DNA of 64,000 nt. It comes from Mycobacterium colombiense. GTDB lineage: Bacteria > Actinomycetota > Actinomycetes > Mycobacteriales > Mycobacteriaceae. This document shows, piece by piece, positions 1 through 8,191 of the stretch (positions within the stretch are counted from its first letter, which is position 1; each line of letters opens with the position of its first letter). The notes below the pieces were generated by a model, which had not been told where the DNA came from, made no database searches, and was given only the letters and a program-made list of their open reading frames with translations. A program made the position numbers and the translations under genes. The stretch is taken from NCBI RefSeq assembly GCF_001665835.1, contig NZ_LZSX01000073.1, forward strand, positions 362,035 through 426,034, in the 5' to 3' direction.

Positions 1-33
1 CGCCCCGAAGGGGCCCAGGACGTGGAAGGACAT
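1..33 (-). other. Possible start of a gene running off the left edge
   Basis: On the minus strand an ATG at position 33 opens a frame of 11 codons (MSFHVLGPFGA) that is still open at the window edge. A purine-rich stretch (AGGTGGG) lies just upstream and could be a ribosome binding site. Such a start resembles regulators that begin with an FxVLGP motif, but 11 residues are not enough to assign a family. It may not be a gene at all. Confidence 0.2.
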
Positions 34-103
34 GCTGCCCACCTGAATTCGCCCTGAGCCGAAGCGGCCCGAGGGGCGGGGCGATGAAGCTACGGCCGCC
101 CGG

Positions 104-625
104 TCAGGAGAGCTGGTCCAGGCGCAACGGCATCGTGATGTCAAGCCAATTGTTTTGCCCGCAGGCACCGCTCGGGCCGACTGTCTTGTCCTTGCCCGAG
201 AGGACCCGCGACCCGACTTGGAATCCACCATTGTCGTTCACCGGGAAGAAAAAGAATTGCTGCTGGCCGGGGAACGCGGTGCCGTCCTCGCACCGCTCCC
301 AGTTCGGCACTTCGCGTCTCACCTTCCACATCTCCCCATCATTCATATATAGGGGCGCGCTCCATCCTTGGTCGCTCGTCACCGTGCCATGGCATTCCAA
401 GGTCGAGTCGCACGACGAGCTGATGGTCCATACTTGGTAGACCGTAGGTTCGCCGAAGTACTGATCGTTTCGCTGGGCCCAATCGCCAATGGACGTGGCG
501 CGGAAAGTCCCGTTGAGGGCCACGTCTTCCTTGGTTATCGCCTGGGCTGGCGATGCAGTGCACAAACCGCCGAATGCGGTGGCAGCCACCAGCGTTGCGG
601 TGGTGAGTGTTTTGACTGAACGCAT
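104..625 (-). CDS. Secreted protein of unknown function
   Basis: The 173-residue product begins with a clear Sec signal peptide: a charged start (MRSVK), a hydrophobic alanine-rich core, and a cleavage site near SPAQA at about residue 29. The mature part is about 144 residues and has four cysteines, in the SSCDSTLEC, WERC and GACG contexts, which suggests two disulfides. It has no membrane segment after the signal. The ATG is preceded by GAGGAGC at good spacing, which supports this start. It resembles the many mycobacterial exported hypotheticals; I do not recognise a named family. It stands alone and is transcribed away from the next cluster. Confidence 0.8.
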   Translation of the reverse strand: MRSVKTLTTATLVAATAFGGLCTASPAQAITKEDVALNGTFRATSIGDWAQRNDQYFGEPTVYQVWTISSSCDSTLECHGTVTSDQGWSAPLYMNDGEMWKVRREVPNWERCEDGTAFPGQQQFFFFPVNDNGGFQVGSRVLSGKDKTVGPSGACGQNNWLDITMPLRLDQLS

Positions 626-756
626 CAGGTGCTCCTCGAAGCGCGTAATCCGAGGGTGCCTATGGCACCTTTTCGCCGTCGATTGCGGCGTTCTCGAGCG
701 ATGACGTTACACCGCTTCGGCCCGCCAGGTAACGGTTGGGACAATATCTGCCGCGC

Positions 757-1398
757 TCATCCGGACGGGTCGAATTTCGCGATCAGCCAGGAACCGTTGA
801 CTTTTTTCAGCGTGACCAGGACGCTGCTCTGCGTCTTCTCGGGATCTTTCTTTTGCACGCTTGCCGTGGTCTGGTCGACGAAAACCAGCACGACGGCCGA
901 CTCGGGATGCAATTCCGAGGCTGCGGCCCGAATCACCTTGGCGGACGCCGTCAGTTGTCCCTTCTGCGCCACCGGCGCGACGACCTCGTCGGAGAATTTG
1001 CTGTAATAGGCCAGAAAGTCGCCGGTGAGATGTGATTTCGCGTTGTCGAAATCGCGGTTCAAATGGTCGTAGGAATAAGACAACACCGCCACGGCACCAT
1101 CTGACGCCGCCCGGATTGCCCGGCGCGCCGCCGCGTCACCGACCTGCTGATCCGGCCGGTACAGGATGAAGTACACGCCCGCAGCGACCGCCACGGCGGC
1201 AACAACCAGCGTTGTCGCGACGATCGAACGCCACCTTGCCAAATAGCGGAGGGCCCGGCGCCGAATCGCGGCCAGCCGGCGCAAGCGTGTCGATCGCTCG
1301 GTAGCGGGTGGCGTCCCGTCCTCGTCGGCGGTTGAAGTCTGGGCACCGTCAATCGCCTTTTCCGTGCCGTCCGGCGACGAGCCATCCTCGACTGTCAT
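757..1398 (-). CDS. Mce-associated membrane protein
   Basis: The 213-residue protein has a polar, acidic cytoplasmic N-terminus, an arginine-rich stretch, one membrane segment (about residues 58–80) and an extracytoplasmic domain of about 130 residues. That domain carries hallmarks of Mce-associated proteins: VLSYSYDHLNRDF, LTGDFLAYYSKF and a C-terminal VNGSWLIAKFDP. These proteins accompany Mce lipid importers in mycobacteria, but no mce genes are in this window. The start codon overlaps the stop of the upstream gene by four bases (ATGA), so the two are translationally coupled. Its closest relative here is the protein ending at 55470, which sits behind a protein kinase. Confidence 0.85.
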   Translation of the reverse strand: MTVEDGSSPDGTEKAIDGAQTSTADEDGTPPATERSTRLRRLAAIRRRALRYLARWRSIVATTLVVAAVAVAAGVYFILYRPDQQVGDAAARRAIRAASDGAVAVLSYSYDHLNRDFDNAKSHLTGDFLAYYSKFSDEVVAPVAQKGQLTASAKVIRAAASELHPESAVVLVFVDQTTASVQKKDPEKTQSSVLVTLKKVNGSWLIAKFDPSG

Positions 1399-2210
1399 TG
1401 CAGGAAATCAACTTTCGACATCTTGAGCTGGCCGCCGTCGCGGTCCATATTGACGCTGAGCCGAAACAAGGCCGGTGGCGGTTTGGCGTTATCCGGCCCA
1501 AAGGGATCGGTTTTCGCCGCCACAAGCACGACTCCCGAATTGTCGCTCAACGACTCGACGGCGACGGCTTCGATGGTGACCTTGTTGCCGACCTTCGTCT
1601 CCTCGGCCTTATTGACTATCAGGGTCGACAGCACGGATAGCTGGTTCTTCTGGTCGCCCGTGGAGGCATCGATCGCGCGCTGGACATCCTCCTTGGCATG
1701 ATCGGGGTCGATCGACATCAGTGCCGTGATCCCTTGCCGGGCGGCCGCACTGAACTCCGGGGCGAGTTGGCGATTATGCACCGCGGTGCGGTGCTGCCAC
1801 ACCATGTAGCCGCTCGCGGCAAGAGAAGCGGAGGCGAGCACGATGCCGACGCCGACAGCCACGGTTTTGCGTCCCGGGCGCCGGAGCCACCGTGGTCGCC
1901 CACGACCCCGCAAGCGCAGCCGCTTCCGGATCCGCTTCGCGAGGCGCTGCTCGACATCTTGGGCGTCGTCGTCCACGCCCCCGGTTTCGGCTGCCCCGCG
2001 CAGGCTTAAGAGGCGTTGCCGGGCCGCCTCGGCGCGCGCTTCGGCCTTGGCAACTTCGTCTTCTGGGTCGGCTTCGGACGCGGCCGCTCCGTCGCCGCCG
2101 TCGGCCCCTGCGCTTGACTGTGGTTCGTCGGGATCGGTCACATCCCTCGGGTCACCAGAATCGTTGGCGTTGGCCCCCTCCGGATCGTGCACGGAGAAGC
2201 AGCTTATCAC
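1395..2210 (-). CDS. Mce-associated membrane protein with long cytoplasmic coiled region
   Basis: The 271-residue protein has a long acidic N-terminus, an Ala/Glu/Arg-rich stretch (about residues 48–100) likely to form a coiled coil, one membrane segment (about 114–137) and an extracytoplasmic domain ending in LKMSKVDFLQ. The external domain resembles the C-terminal domain of the kinase at 55982–57451, which ends in YKVSKVEFVT. It is the first gene of a two-gene operon with the next Mce-associated gene. The GTG at 2210 is the longest start; a GTG at 2192 is an alternative and neither has a strong ribosome binding site. Confidence 0.8.
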   Translation of the reverse strand: MISCFSVHDPEGANANDSGDPRDVTDPDEPQSSAGADGGDGAAASEADPEDEVAKAEARAEAARQRLLSLRGAAETGGVDDDAQDVEQRLAKRIRKRLRLRGRGRPRWLRRPGRKTVAVGVGIVLASASLAASGYMVWQHRTAVHNRQLAPEFSAAARQGITALMSIDPDHAKEDVQRAIDASTGDQKNQLSVLSTLIVNKAEETKVGNKVTIEAVAVESLSDNSGVVLVAAKTDPFGPDNAKPPPALFRLSVNMDRDGGQLKMSKVDFLQ

Positions 2211-2375
2211 TCCGACCTGGGCTCAACGCCGTCGTCGGACGGCTGCCCTCGTCGCCCCTACATGCGGGAATACTCGCTCGCCGGGTAACGGGGCGCAGTG
2301 GCGTTCGGGATGGTCCGGCGCCGGGCACCGTTCCGTCCAGGTGATCTTCTCCAACCAGGAGAATTTTCTTTTCAG

Positions 2376-2795
2376 GTGTGGCAGAGTAATCGGGTGCGAT
2401 CATTCGTGGCTCTGGTTGCCGCGTTGCTCGGTGCGGGTTTGGTGGCGGCGCCGCAAGCCTCGGCCGGGCCGAGCGTCTGCGACTACCCTGCCTGCACCCC
2501 GGGCATCATGCCTCATCAGGTTCTCGGTGCGCCGTGTGACAACACCACCTACTACGCCTTCGGTGTCGCCGACGGATACGTTTCCTTCGCCTCGGAGCCA
2601 GGACGGCTGATGTTCTGCGGCTCGCCGAGGCGATACCAGCCCCGATGGTTCCGCTCACCGCCGATGGCGGGAGTCAAGGACGAGAACGCCGACTGCCAGA
2701 ACTATCTGAACTACGTCGCGCAGTCGCCCGATGGTCTGTTCCTGATCTGTATTGCTCACGACGGCATATCGAGCTGGGTCCGCGCCGACACGTAG
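2376..2795 (+). CDS. Small secreted protein of unknown function
   Basis: The product of about 139 residues has an N-terminal signal peptide (VRSFVALVAALLGAG…ASA) followed by a cysteine-containing mature domain of about 110 residues, with cysteines in CDYPACTPG, APCDN, MFCG, ADCQN and LICI. This pattern suggests a compact disulfide-bonded exported protein. GTG at 2376 has AGGAG about 14 bases upstream; GTG at 2394 begins right at the signal peptide and is an alternative. I do not recognise the family. It lies between the Mce-associated pair, which diverges from it, and a convergent TetR gene. Confidence 0.7.
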   Translation: MWQSNRVRSFVALVAALLGAGLVAAPQASAGPSVCDYPACTPGIMPHQVLGAPCDNTTYYAFGVADGYVSFASEPGRLMFCGSPRRYQPRWFRSPPMAGVKDENADCQNYLNYVAQSPDGLFLICIAHDGISSWVRADT

Positions 2796-2798
2796 CGG

Positions 2799-3401
2799 TC
2801 ACTCGGGGGTCTGTCGCGGAAGACCGAGCAGGCGCCGGCTCAAATCGGTGACCCGTTCGAGCAAGGTCTCGTCGTCGATGTCGGCTACCAGCGGATGCAT
2901 GACTGCGGTGCTGAGGGCGCCAGAGAACATGGCGGCCTCGATCCGCCCGTCCAGCCCCGCATCGCTCAACAGGACCCGGTACAGACGGTCCATGAAAAGT
3001 TGAAATGGCTTGTGCTCGGCCAGCAACCGGACGACAACGGGATCGAACTGCAGCGTGCGCACCAACCGGCGATCGCGAACGGCCATCTCAACCACACGTA
3101 CCAACAACGCATCCCGTGCCGCAGGACCGTCGTCGTAGGCTTCGGCCTCCTCGAGTGCGGGCTCAAGCCGACCTAGTTCGCGCTCGGTCACGGCGATGAC
3201 GATCTGCTCTTTGGTCCGGAATTGATGGTAGACAGCGGCTTTCGTGATCCCAACGGCGTCGGCGATCCTCTGCAGCGACGTACCGCTGACGCCGTGTGTG
3301 GCGATCAGATCCAGCGCGGCGTCGAGTACCCGCGTCCGGGCCGGGCTGTGCTCGATGAGCCAGAATTGCTCACCGATGACCGGCTGGCGTGCTGTTCCCA
3401 C
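2799..3401 (-). CDS. TetR-family transcriptional regulator
   Basis: This 200-residue regulator has a typical TetR DNA-binding domain (about residues 20–66: TRVLDAALDLIATHG…TSLQRIADAVGITKAAVYHQFRTKEQI) and a ligand-binding C-terminal domain. It is divergent from the membrane-protein/oxidase-like operon that starts at 3503. A perfect 18-bp palindrome lies between them at 3433–3450, so it most likely represses that operon and itself. Its ligand is unknown. Confidence 0.9.
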   Translation of the reverse strand: MGTARQPVIGEQFWLIEHSPARTRVLDAALDLIATHGVSGTSLQRIADAVGITKAAVYHQFRTKEQIVIAVTERELGRLEPALEEAEAYDDGPAARDALLVRVVEMAVRDRRLVRTLQFDPVVVRLLAEHKPFQLFMDRLYRVLLSDAGLDGRIEAAMFSGALSTAVMHPLVADIDDETLLERVTDLSRRLLGLPRQTPE

Positions 3402-3432
3402 GCACCGAGACTAGACGACGCTATTGACCCTG

Positions 3433-3450
3433 GCTAGCCGATCGGCTAGC
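3433..3450. promoter_or_regulatory. Perfect palindromic operator, probable TetR site
   Basis: The sequence GCTAGCCGATCGGCTAGC is a perfect 18-bp palindrome placed in the divergent intergenic region between the TetR gene and the four-gene membrane operon. A further half-site-like CTAGCCGA follows at 3459–3466. Size, symmetry and position are what is expected of a TetR dimer site. Binding itself is inferred. Confidence 0.75.
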
Positions 3451-3502
3451 TTCGCTCACTAGCCGAGTTTCGGCGGCGATTTTGTGCGAGGAAGGAGTAC
3501 CG

Positions 3503-4288
3503 ATGTCCGACGTCGGCGCGAACGATGCACGCGGTAACCAATCTGCACGAACCGTCTCGCGGCGGACCGATGGCGAGCTGATCCTGCTCTGGACATTGCC
3601 GGCGGCGCTGATCCTGTGGATCGCCTCCTTCTTCCTGTTCCCGGGTTTCAACCCGCCGATGTCACCCACGATGCCGGCGGAGCAGGTGGCCGCGTTCTAC
3701 CGCGATCCCGCGCACATTCCTCAGATCCGTTCCAGCATGATCCTGTTCAACTGGTTCGGGGTGTGCCTGGTGCCGATCCTGGCCCTGATCGTGCTGCAGA
3801 TCCGCCGCATGGCGCATCGGACGCCGATCTTCTCCTACGCCATGCTTGGGTGTGCGGCCGGCGGTCCGACGCTGTTTCTTGTCGCCGATGTCTGCTGGCT
3901 GCTGGCAGCCTTTCGGCCCGAGCGCAGCCCCGAGCTGACGCAGCTGCTCAACGATCTCGGCTGGGTCACCTTCACCATCCTGGTCCCGTTTTTCATCGGG
4001 CAATGCGTAATCTTGGCCCTGGCAATCTTTTTCGATGATCCGTCCCGCCCGGTGTTCAACCGTTGGGTGGCCTACTTCAATCTTGTCGTGGGGGCCGCGC
4101 TGGTGCCGGCGTCCTTCGTCGGCGTGTCGTTGACCGGACCGCTGGCCTGGGACGGCTTGCTGTCGTTCTGGGTAAAGAATATTGCCATTGCCATCTGGAT
4201 CATCGTGATGGGCGTTGTCCTGGGCCAAGCCGTTTATCGCGAGCGTGCCGAGAACCGCAGGCGCCCAGAAGAACTGGTCACCGCATGA
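3503..4288 (+). CDS. Multi-pass membrane protein, first gene of oxidase-like operon
   Basis: The 261-residue protein has about six to seven hydrophobic membrane segments and a short polar N-terminus. The ATG at 3503 follows GAAGGAG at ideal spacing, which favours it over an upstream start. It resembles the next gene in topology and in a shared region near the C-terminus (FNRWVAYFNLV… / FPKWFGYLNLC… followed by AWDG), so the two look like old duplicates. It is first in a tightly overlapping four-gene operon with haem-copper-oxidase subunit III and IV-like genes. I do not recognise a named family. Confidence 0.85.
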   Translation: MSDVGANDARGNQSARTVSRRTDGELILLWTLPAALILWIASFFLFPGFNPPMSPTMPAEQVAAFYRDPAHIPQIRSSMILFNWFGVCLVPILALIVLQIRRMAHRTPIFSYAMLGCAAGGPTLFLVADVCWLLAAFRPERSPELTQLLNDLGWVTFTILVPFFIGQCVILALAIFFDDPSRPVFNRWVAYFNLVVGAALVPASFVGVSLTGPLAWDGLLSFWVKNIAIAIWIIVMGVVLGQAVYRERAENRRRPEELVTA

Positions 4289-5100
4289 GTGCGGTGATCA
4301 CCCCGCCGACGTCCCCCGCAACGCCGCCCGCGGGCCCACTGCATCACCGTATCGGTTGGCACCTGCGGCGCGACCCCAAGCGAGAGCTGTGGCTGGCGTG
4401 GGGGATCCTCATGGTGTTCTACGGCCTGTTCTTCCCGATGTTCTTCATCGTGGCCCAAGTCCAGCCGCCGCCGGAGCCCACCTGGGACCTCGCGACGCAG
4501 GCACACTGGTTCGCCGAACGTCACCTCGGCATACCCGTCGGCTTCGGCGTCATCTTCGCCATCAGCGGCATGATCGCGGTCAACAATGCCCTCATCGCGT
4601 ATTCCATGCGGCGCATGTCCGTCAGCCGCGCATTCGCATACTCGTATCTGCTCATCTACTCGCTCAGCGCGGTTCCCGGCATGCTGCTGCTCAACATCGC
4701 GCTGATCGTCGGCACGCTGCGACCGGACCGCGACCCCCGAGTGATCGGTTGGCTTTATGACTTCGCCTTCTTGTCTTTCGACGGGACTATGGGAGTGTTC
4801 CTGATCGGCTCGCTGATCTGGATGGTGGCGATCCTGCTCGACAAGAACCGCGTCTTCCCCAAGTGGTTCGGCTATCTCAACCTGTGCAACGCGCTGACCG
4901 AAGTCGTCGTGGCGCCCTGCTGGATCTTCCGGCGTGGGGTGTTCGCGTGGGATGGCGAGATCGCTTGGTGGCTGGACATGGTCGTGTTCGGCATCTACCA
5001 AGTCACGTTCATCGTCATGCTGTTTCAGATGATCCGCCGCGAAGACTTCGGGACCGGTGAGCTGCCGGGCCTGCCGCGAAAGAAGGCGGTCGCGCAGTGA
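4285..5100 (+). CDS. Multi-pass membrane protein, paralogue of the upstream gene
   Basis: The 271-residue protein has a proline-rich cytoplasmic N-terminus and about six to seven membrane segments. Its ATG overlaps the stop of the preceding gene (ATGA), which fixes this start and indicates translational coupling. The C-terminal third (KNRVFPKWFGYLNLCNALTE, then AWDGEIAWW) mirrors that of the upstream gene. Together the two may form a heteromeric membrane unit with the subunit III and IV-like proteins that follow. The specific function is unknown. Confidence 0.85.
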   Translation: MSAVITPPTSPATPPAGPLHHRIGWHLRRDPKRELWLAWGILMVFYGLFFPMFFIVAQVQPPPEPTWDLATQAHWFAERHLGIPVGFGVIFAISGMIAVNNALIAYSMRRMSVSRAFAYSYLLIYSLSAVPGMLLLNIALIVGTLRPDRDPRVIGWLYDFAFLSFDGTMGVFLIGSLIWMVAILLDKNRVFPKWFGYLNLCNALTEVVVAPCWIFRRGVFAWDGEIAWWLDMVVFGIYQVTFIVMLFQMIRREDFGTGELPGLPRKKAVAQ

Positions 5101-5675
5101 CCGACCTAGCCGACCGGCGCGGACGCGTAAGGGCCGTGCCGGGCCAACCCGACATGTGGGCCTTCGTATTGTTCGAGACCCTGGTATTCACCGCATATTT
5201 CGGCTTCTACCTGTTCTCCCGGGGCCGCAATCCCGAGCTTTTCCTGCACTCGCAGGCTCACCTGGACCTGCGCGTCGGAGTCTTCAACACTCTGGTTCTG
5301 CTACTCAGCTCATGGTCGGTGGCGCGGTGTGTGCAGTCGGCCCGCGCCGGCGCCTATGGGGCGGCTCTCAGGGACGTCTTCATCACGGCAGCGTTCGCGG
5401 TGATGTTCCTGTTTTTCAAGGTGTTCGAGTGGGCCCGGTTGGTCCAGGCCGGAAATGGCATAGAGCGCAACGACTTCTTCACGTTCTATTTCTTCCTCAC
5501 CGGGATCCACTTCGTCCACCTGCTGATCGGCTTCGTCGTCCTCGGCGTCATCGTCTACCAACTCTTGAGTCCGGCCCGGCGCTCCCAGGAAATCATCGAA
5601 ACCGGCGCAACATATTGGCACACCGTCGATTTCCTATGGGTGCTCATCTTTGCGCTGCTCTACGTGGTGAGGTGA
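5097..5675 (+). CDS. Cytochrome c oxidase subunit III-like (NorE/CyoC-type) membrane protein
   Basis: The 192-residue protein has five hydrophobic segments and motifs of haem-copper oxidase subunit III: the FE of WAFVLFETLVF, the FKVFEW region, TGIHFVHLLIG, and YWHTVDFLWVLIF near the end. It is the short five-helix form seen in NorE and quinol-oxidase subunit III. The GTG start overlaps the previous stop (GTGA). No subunit I or II gene lies nearby, so this is an orphan subunit. NorE-like proteins act as accessories to nitric oxide reductases in other bacteria; whether that applies here is open. Confidence 0.88.
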   Translation: MTDLADRRGRVRAVPGQPDMWAFVLFETLVFTAYFGFYLFSRGRNPELFLHSQAHLDLRVGVFNTLVLLLSSWSVARCVQSARAGAYGAALRDVFITAAFAVMFLFFKVFEWARLVQAGNGIERNDFFTFYFFLTGIHFVHLLIGFVVLGVIVYQLLSPARRSQEIIETGATYWHTVDFLWVLIFALLYVVR

Positions 5676-5962
5676 TCGGAATCAGATTCAACAAGAGATT
5701 GCTGTTTGTCTGGACGATCTTGGCCGCCCTGACGCTGGCTTATCTGTGGATAGACCGCTCGGTCGGCGGGGCGCTGAAATCCAGCGCTGTGGTCACGTCG
5801 AGCGTCATCGTCATCGCACTGGTCAAGGTGCGCATCATCTTTCGCGAGTTCATGGAGGTGCGAAACGCCCCGGTCCTGCTGTGCCGACTCACCGACGCGT
5901 GGGTGGTGTTGATCGCCGTCGTCTTGCTCGGCTGTTACTTCGTCGGGATGCAGGTCCGGTAG
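5672..5962 (+). CDS. Cytochrome c oxidase subunit IV-like (CyoD/NorF-type) small membrane protein
   Basis: The 96-residue protein has three membrane segments and matches the prokaryotic subunit IV pattern: LAALTLAYLWIDR, a central helix with ALVKVRIIFREFMEVRNAP, and a final hydrophobic helix. The GTG start overlaps the stop of the subunit III-like gene by four bases. It is the last gene of the operon and converges on the P450 gene with only a 19-base gap. Subunit IV proteins help assemble or stabilise the oxidase; here the partner oxidase is not encoded nearby. Confidence 0.82.
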   Translation: MIGIRFNKRLLFVWTILAALTLAYLWIDRSVGGALKSSAVVTSSVIVIALVKVRIIFREFMEVRNAPVLLCRLTDAWVVLIAVVLLGCYFVGMQVR

Positions 5963-5981
5963 CGCCCGCGAGCGAAAAGGC

Positions 5982-7277
5982 CTAAGCCACCGGGGCGATC
6001 GCGTCCGCAGTGGTGAACGACAGGTGCAGTTCGCTCAGGCCGCGCAGGATGTACGTCGGCTCGTAGTTGTAGCGACGCTCGGTGGCCGGCCCGTGATGGG
6101 CTTCGTTGATCTCGATGTGCGGCATCCGGTCCAGGATCCGCTCGATCGAGACACGGCCTTCGACACGGGCGAGTGGGCCGCCGGGGCAGGAGTGCACACC
6201 ACGGGCGAACGCCATGTGTTCGCGGACGTTCTTGCGGCGCAGGTCGAACTCGTGCGGATTCTCGAAGCGGCGGGGGTCGCGGTTGGCCGCGCCCGGCAGG
6301 ATCATCACCACGGTGCCGGCGGGGATGTCGACACCGCCGATGGTGGTTGCCTTGCGTGCCAGCCGCGAGTCGCTCTTGACGGGGCTGTCCATCCGCAGCG
6401 ATTCCTCGATGAACCCGGGTATCAGGCTGCGGTCGTCGCGCAACTGTTGCTGGATGTCGGGCCGGTCGCCCAGCACCTGCAAGGCGGCGCTGAGCAGCTT
6501 CGCCGTGGTCTCCTGGCCGGCGGCGAACAGGAACGTCGCCGAGCGGACGACCTCGATCACCGGGGGTGTCGAGCCGTCCGGGTACTTCGCTTCGGCCAGG
6601 AACGTCAGCACGTCGGCGCGGGGTTCGCGGCGCCGATCCTCGATGTAGTTACAGAACTTGTCGTCGAGCCATTCGAGGGGGTTGATGCCCACCGACTCAT
6701 GATCCAGGGCGCCCACCCGCGCGCCGGGCCGGTCGGCGCCCAAGACGGTGCGGAACTCCTTGTGGTCTTCCTCCGGAACGCCGAGCAGGTCGGCGATCAC
6801 CAAAGTGGCGAACGGCTTGGAGTATTCGGCGATGAATTCGCACTCACCGATGCCGAGGAACTCGTCGAGCTGACGGTCGGCGAGGCGCCACATGAACTCC
6901 TCGTTCTGCTTCAGCCGGCTCGGGGTCAGCAGCTTGGCGAGCACCGATCGGGCCTTGGTGTGGTCCGGCGGGTCCATGGTGACCATGTGCTCGAACATGG
7001 GGAAGGAGCTGCGGTGCGCATCGATCTGCGGGCTGATGTCGTCGCCTTCGGGCGTGAACGGGAGCGGCGGGAACGGCCCGCCGAGCGCGACGATGTTGGA
7101 GAAGGTGTCCGGGTCCTTGTAGATCTCGCAGGCTTCGTCGTAACCGGTGACCGCGACGACGCCGTAGTGCGGCAGGCGCAGCACCGGGTTCTGACTGCGC
7201 AGGTAGTCGAAGTACGGGTGCGGATCTGGGACCAGTGACGGATCGGTGAAGAAGTCGATCGAGTCGAAGGTGCTCAT
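5982..7277 (-). CDS. Cytochrome P450 monooxygenase
   Basis: The 431-residue soluble P450 has all the signatures: I-helix AGQETT (about 253–258), the ExxR motif in ESLR (E292–R295), and the haem-binding loop FARGVHSCPGG with the ligand Cys364. The ATG at 7277 has AGGGAGA upstream at good spacing; longer starts have no such site. No ferredoxin or reductase is adjacent, so electron transfer must come from elsewhere. It is divergent from a TetR gene with palindromes between them, so it is probably an inducible enzyme acting on a lipid-like or xenobiotic substrate. Confidence 0.95.
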   Translation of the reverse strand: MSTFDSIDFFTDPSLVPDPHPYFDYLRSQNPVLRLPHYGVVAVTGYDEACEIYKDPDTFSNIVALGGPFPPLPFTPEGDDISPQIDAHRSSFPMFEHMVTMDPPDHTKARSVLAKLLTPSRLKQNEEFMWRLADRQLDEFLGIGECEFIAEYSKPFATLVIADLLGVPEEDHKEFRTVLGADRPGARVGALDHESVGINPLEWLDDKFCNYIEDRRREPRADVLTFLAEAKYPDGSTPPVIEVVRSATFLFAAGQETTAKLLSAALQVLGDRPDIQQQLRDDRSLIPGFIEESLRMDSPVKSDSRLARKATTIGGVDIPAGTVVMILPGAANRDPRRFENPHEFDLRRKNVREHMAFARGVHSCPGGPLARVEGRVSIERILDRMPHIEINEAHHGPATERRYNYEPTYILRGLSELHLSFTTADAIAPVA

Positions 7278-7342
7278 CGGATTGCGTCTCCCTGGGCTGG
7301 GTTTACCGGTGGTGTTCGGCGGCACATCGCTACGGCCGCCCG

Positions 7343-7380
7343 ATTTCGAGATCGAAAATGTGCTGAGCACCTGCTTAGCA
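7343..7380. promoter_or_regulatory. Tandem palindromes between P450 and TetR genes
   Basis: Position 7344–7357 is the palindrome TTTCGAGATCGAAA (6-2-6). Just beyond it are two nine-base palindromes of the form TGCTNAGCA (TGCTGAGCA at 7361–7369, TGCTTAGCA at 7372–7380), whose starts are 11 bases apart, about one helical turn. This arrangement suits cooperative binding by two TetR dimers on one DNA face. It lies between the divergent genes and probably covers both promoters. Confidence 0.65.
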
Positions 7381-7471
7381 TGGCGGTAATGTCAGGGTCA
7401 AGGTCGCAACACCGCGCCACGATACGATCCGTGGGGTCGGCACGGGATGGCACACAGTACGGAGCAGGGAC

Positions 7472-8191
7472 ATGACATCGGCCCGCAGAATCGGGGCGCC
7501 GGACGCGAAAAACCGCGTGTTGTTGCTCGATGCCGCCGAACAGCTGATGCTCGAAGAGGGCTATGCGGCGGTGACGTCGCGGCGCCTGGCGAACAAGGCC
7601 GGGCTGAAGCCTCAATTGGTGCACTATTACTTCCGCACCATGGAAGAGCTGTTCCTGGAAGTCTTTCGGCGCCGGGCCGAAGAGGCGCTCGAGGCGCACG
7701 CGCAAATGCTGCAGTTGCCACAGCCGCTGTGGGCGCTGTGGCGATTCGGCACCGATCCCGCGTTCACGCGGATTTCCATGGAATTCATGGCACTGGCCAA
7801 TCACCGCAAGGACATGCGGGCCGAAATCGCTTACTACGCAGAGCGCTTCCGCGAAGAGCAGCGCCAAGCGGTGGCCACGGCGTTGGAGCGCTACGGGTCC
7901 AGGATTCAAGACGAGGGCCAGGACATCGAGATCCCTCCGGTGGTGTGGACGGTGCTGATGAGCAGCCTGTCGCGCTTCCTGGTGCTCGAGCAGGCGATCG
8001 GCATGTCCGCCGGCCATGCCGAGACGGTGGAGTTGGTGGAGAACTACCTGCGCCGCCTGGAAGGCGAACCGCAGCCGATCGAAGGTGTGCCGGAGACCTG
8101 GCTGGTTCACCAGTTCCGCAGCGAGCAGAGCACGCCTTTGGGGCCGTCCTTGGACACGACGACGGCGCCGTCTACCGCCAGATCACAGTGA
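7472..8191 (+). CDS. TetR-family transcriptional regulator
   Basis: The 239-residue regulator has an N-terminal helix-turn-helix (about residues 14–60: RVLLLDAAEQLMLEEG…RLANKAGLKPQLVHYYFRTMEEL) and a long C-terminal ligand domain. The ATG follows GAGCAGGGAC. It diverges from the P450 gene, and the double palindrome between them is the likely operator. Its 3' end overlaps the convergent MmpS-like gene by 85 bases on the opposite strand, which is unusual. The ligand is unknown. Confidence 0.92.
   Translation: MTSARRIGAPDAKNRVLLLDAAEQLMLEEGYAAVTSRRLANKAGLKPQLVHYYFRTMEELFLEVFRRRAEEALEAHAQMLQLPQPLWALWRFGTDPAFTRISMEFMALANHRKDMRAEIAYYAERFREEQRQAVATALERYGSRIQDEGQDIEIPPVVWTVLMSSLSRFLVLEQAIGMSAGHAETVELVENYLRRLEGEPQPIEGVPETWLVHQFRSEQSTPLGPSLDTTTAPSTARSQ

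Noticed and set aside
6024..7238. 404-codon frame opposite the P450
   Set aside because: The P450 on the minus strand has all motifs; the plus frame has none.
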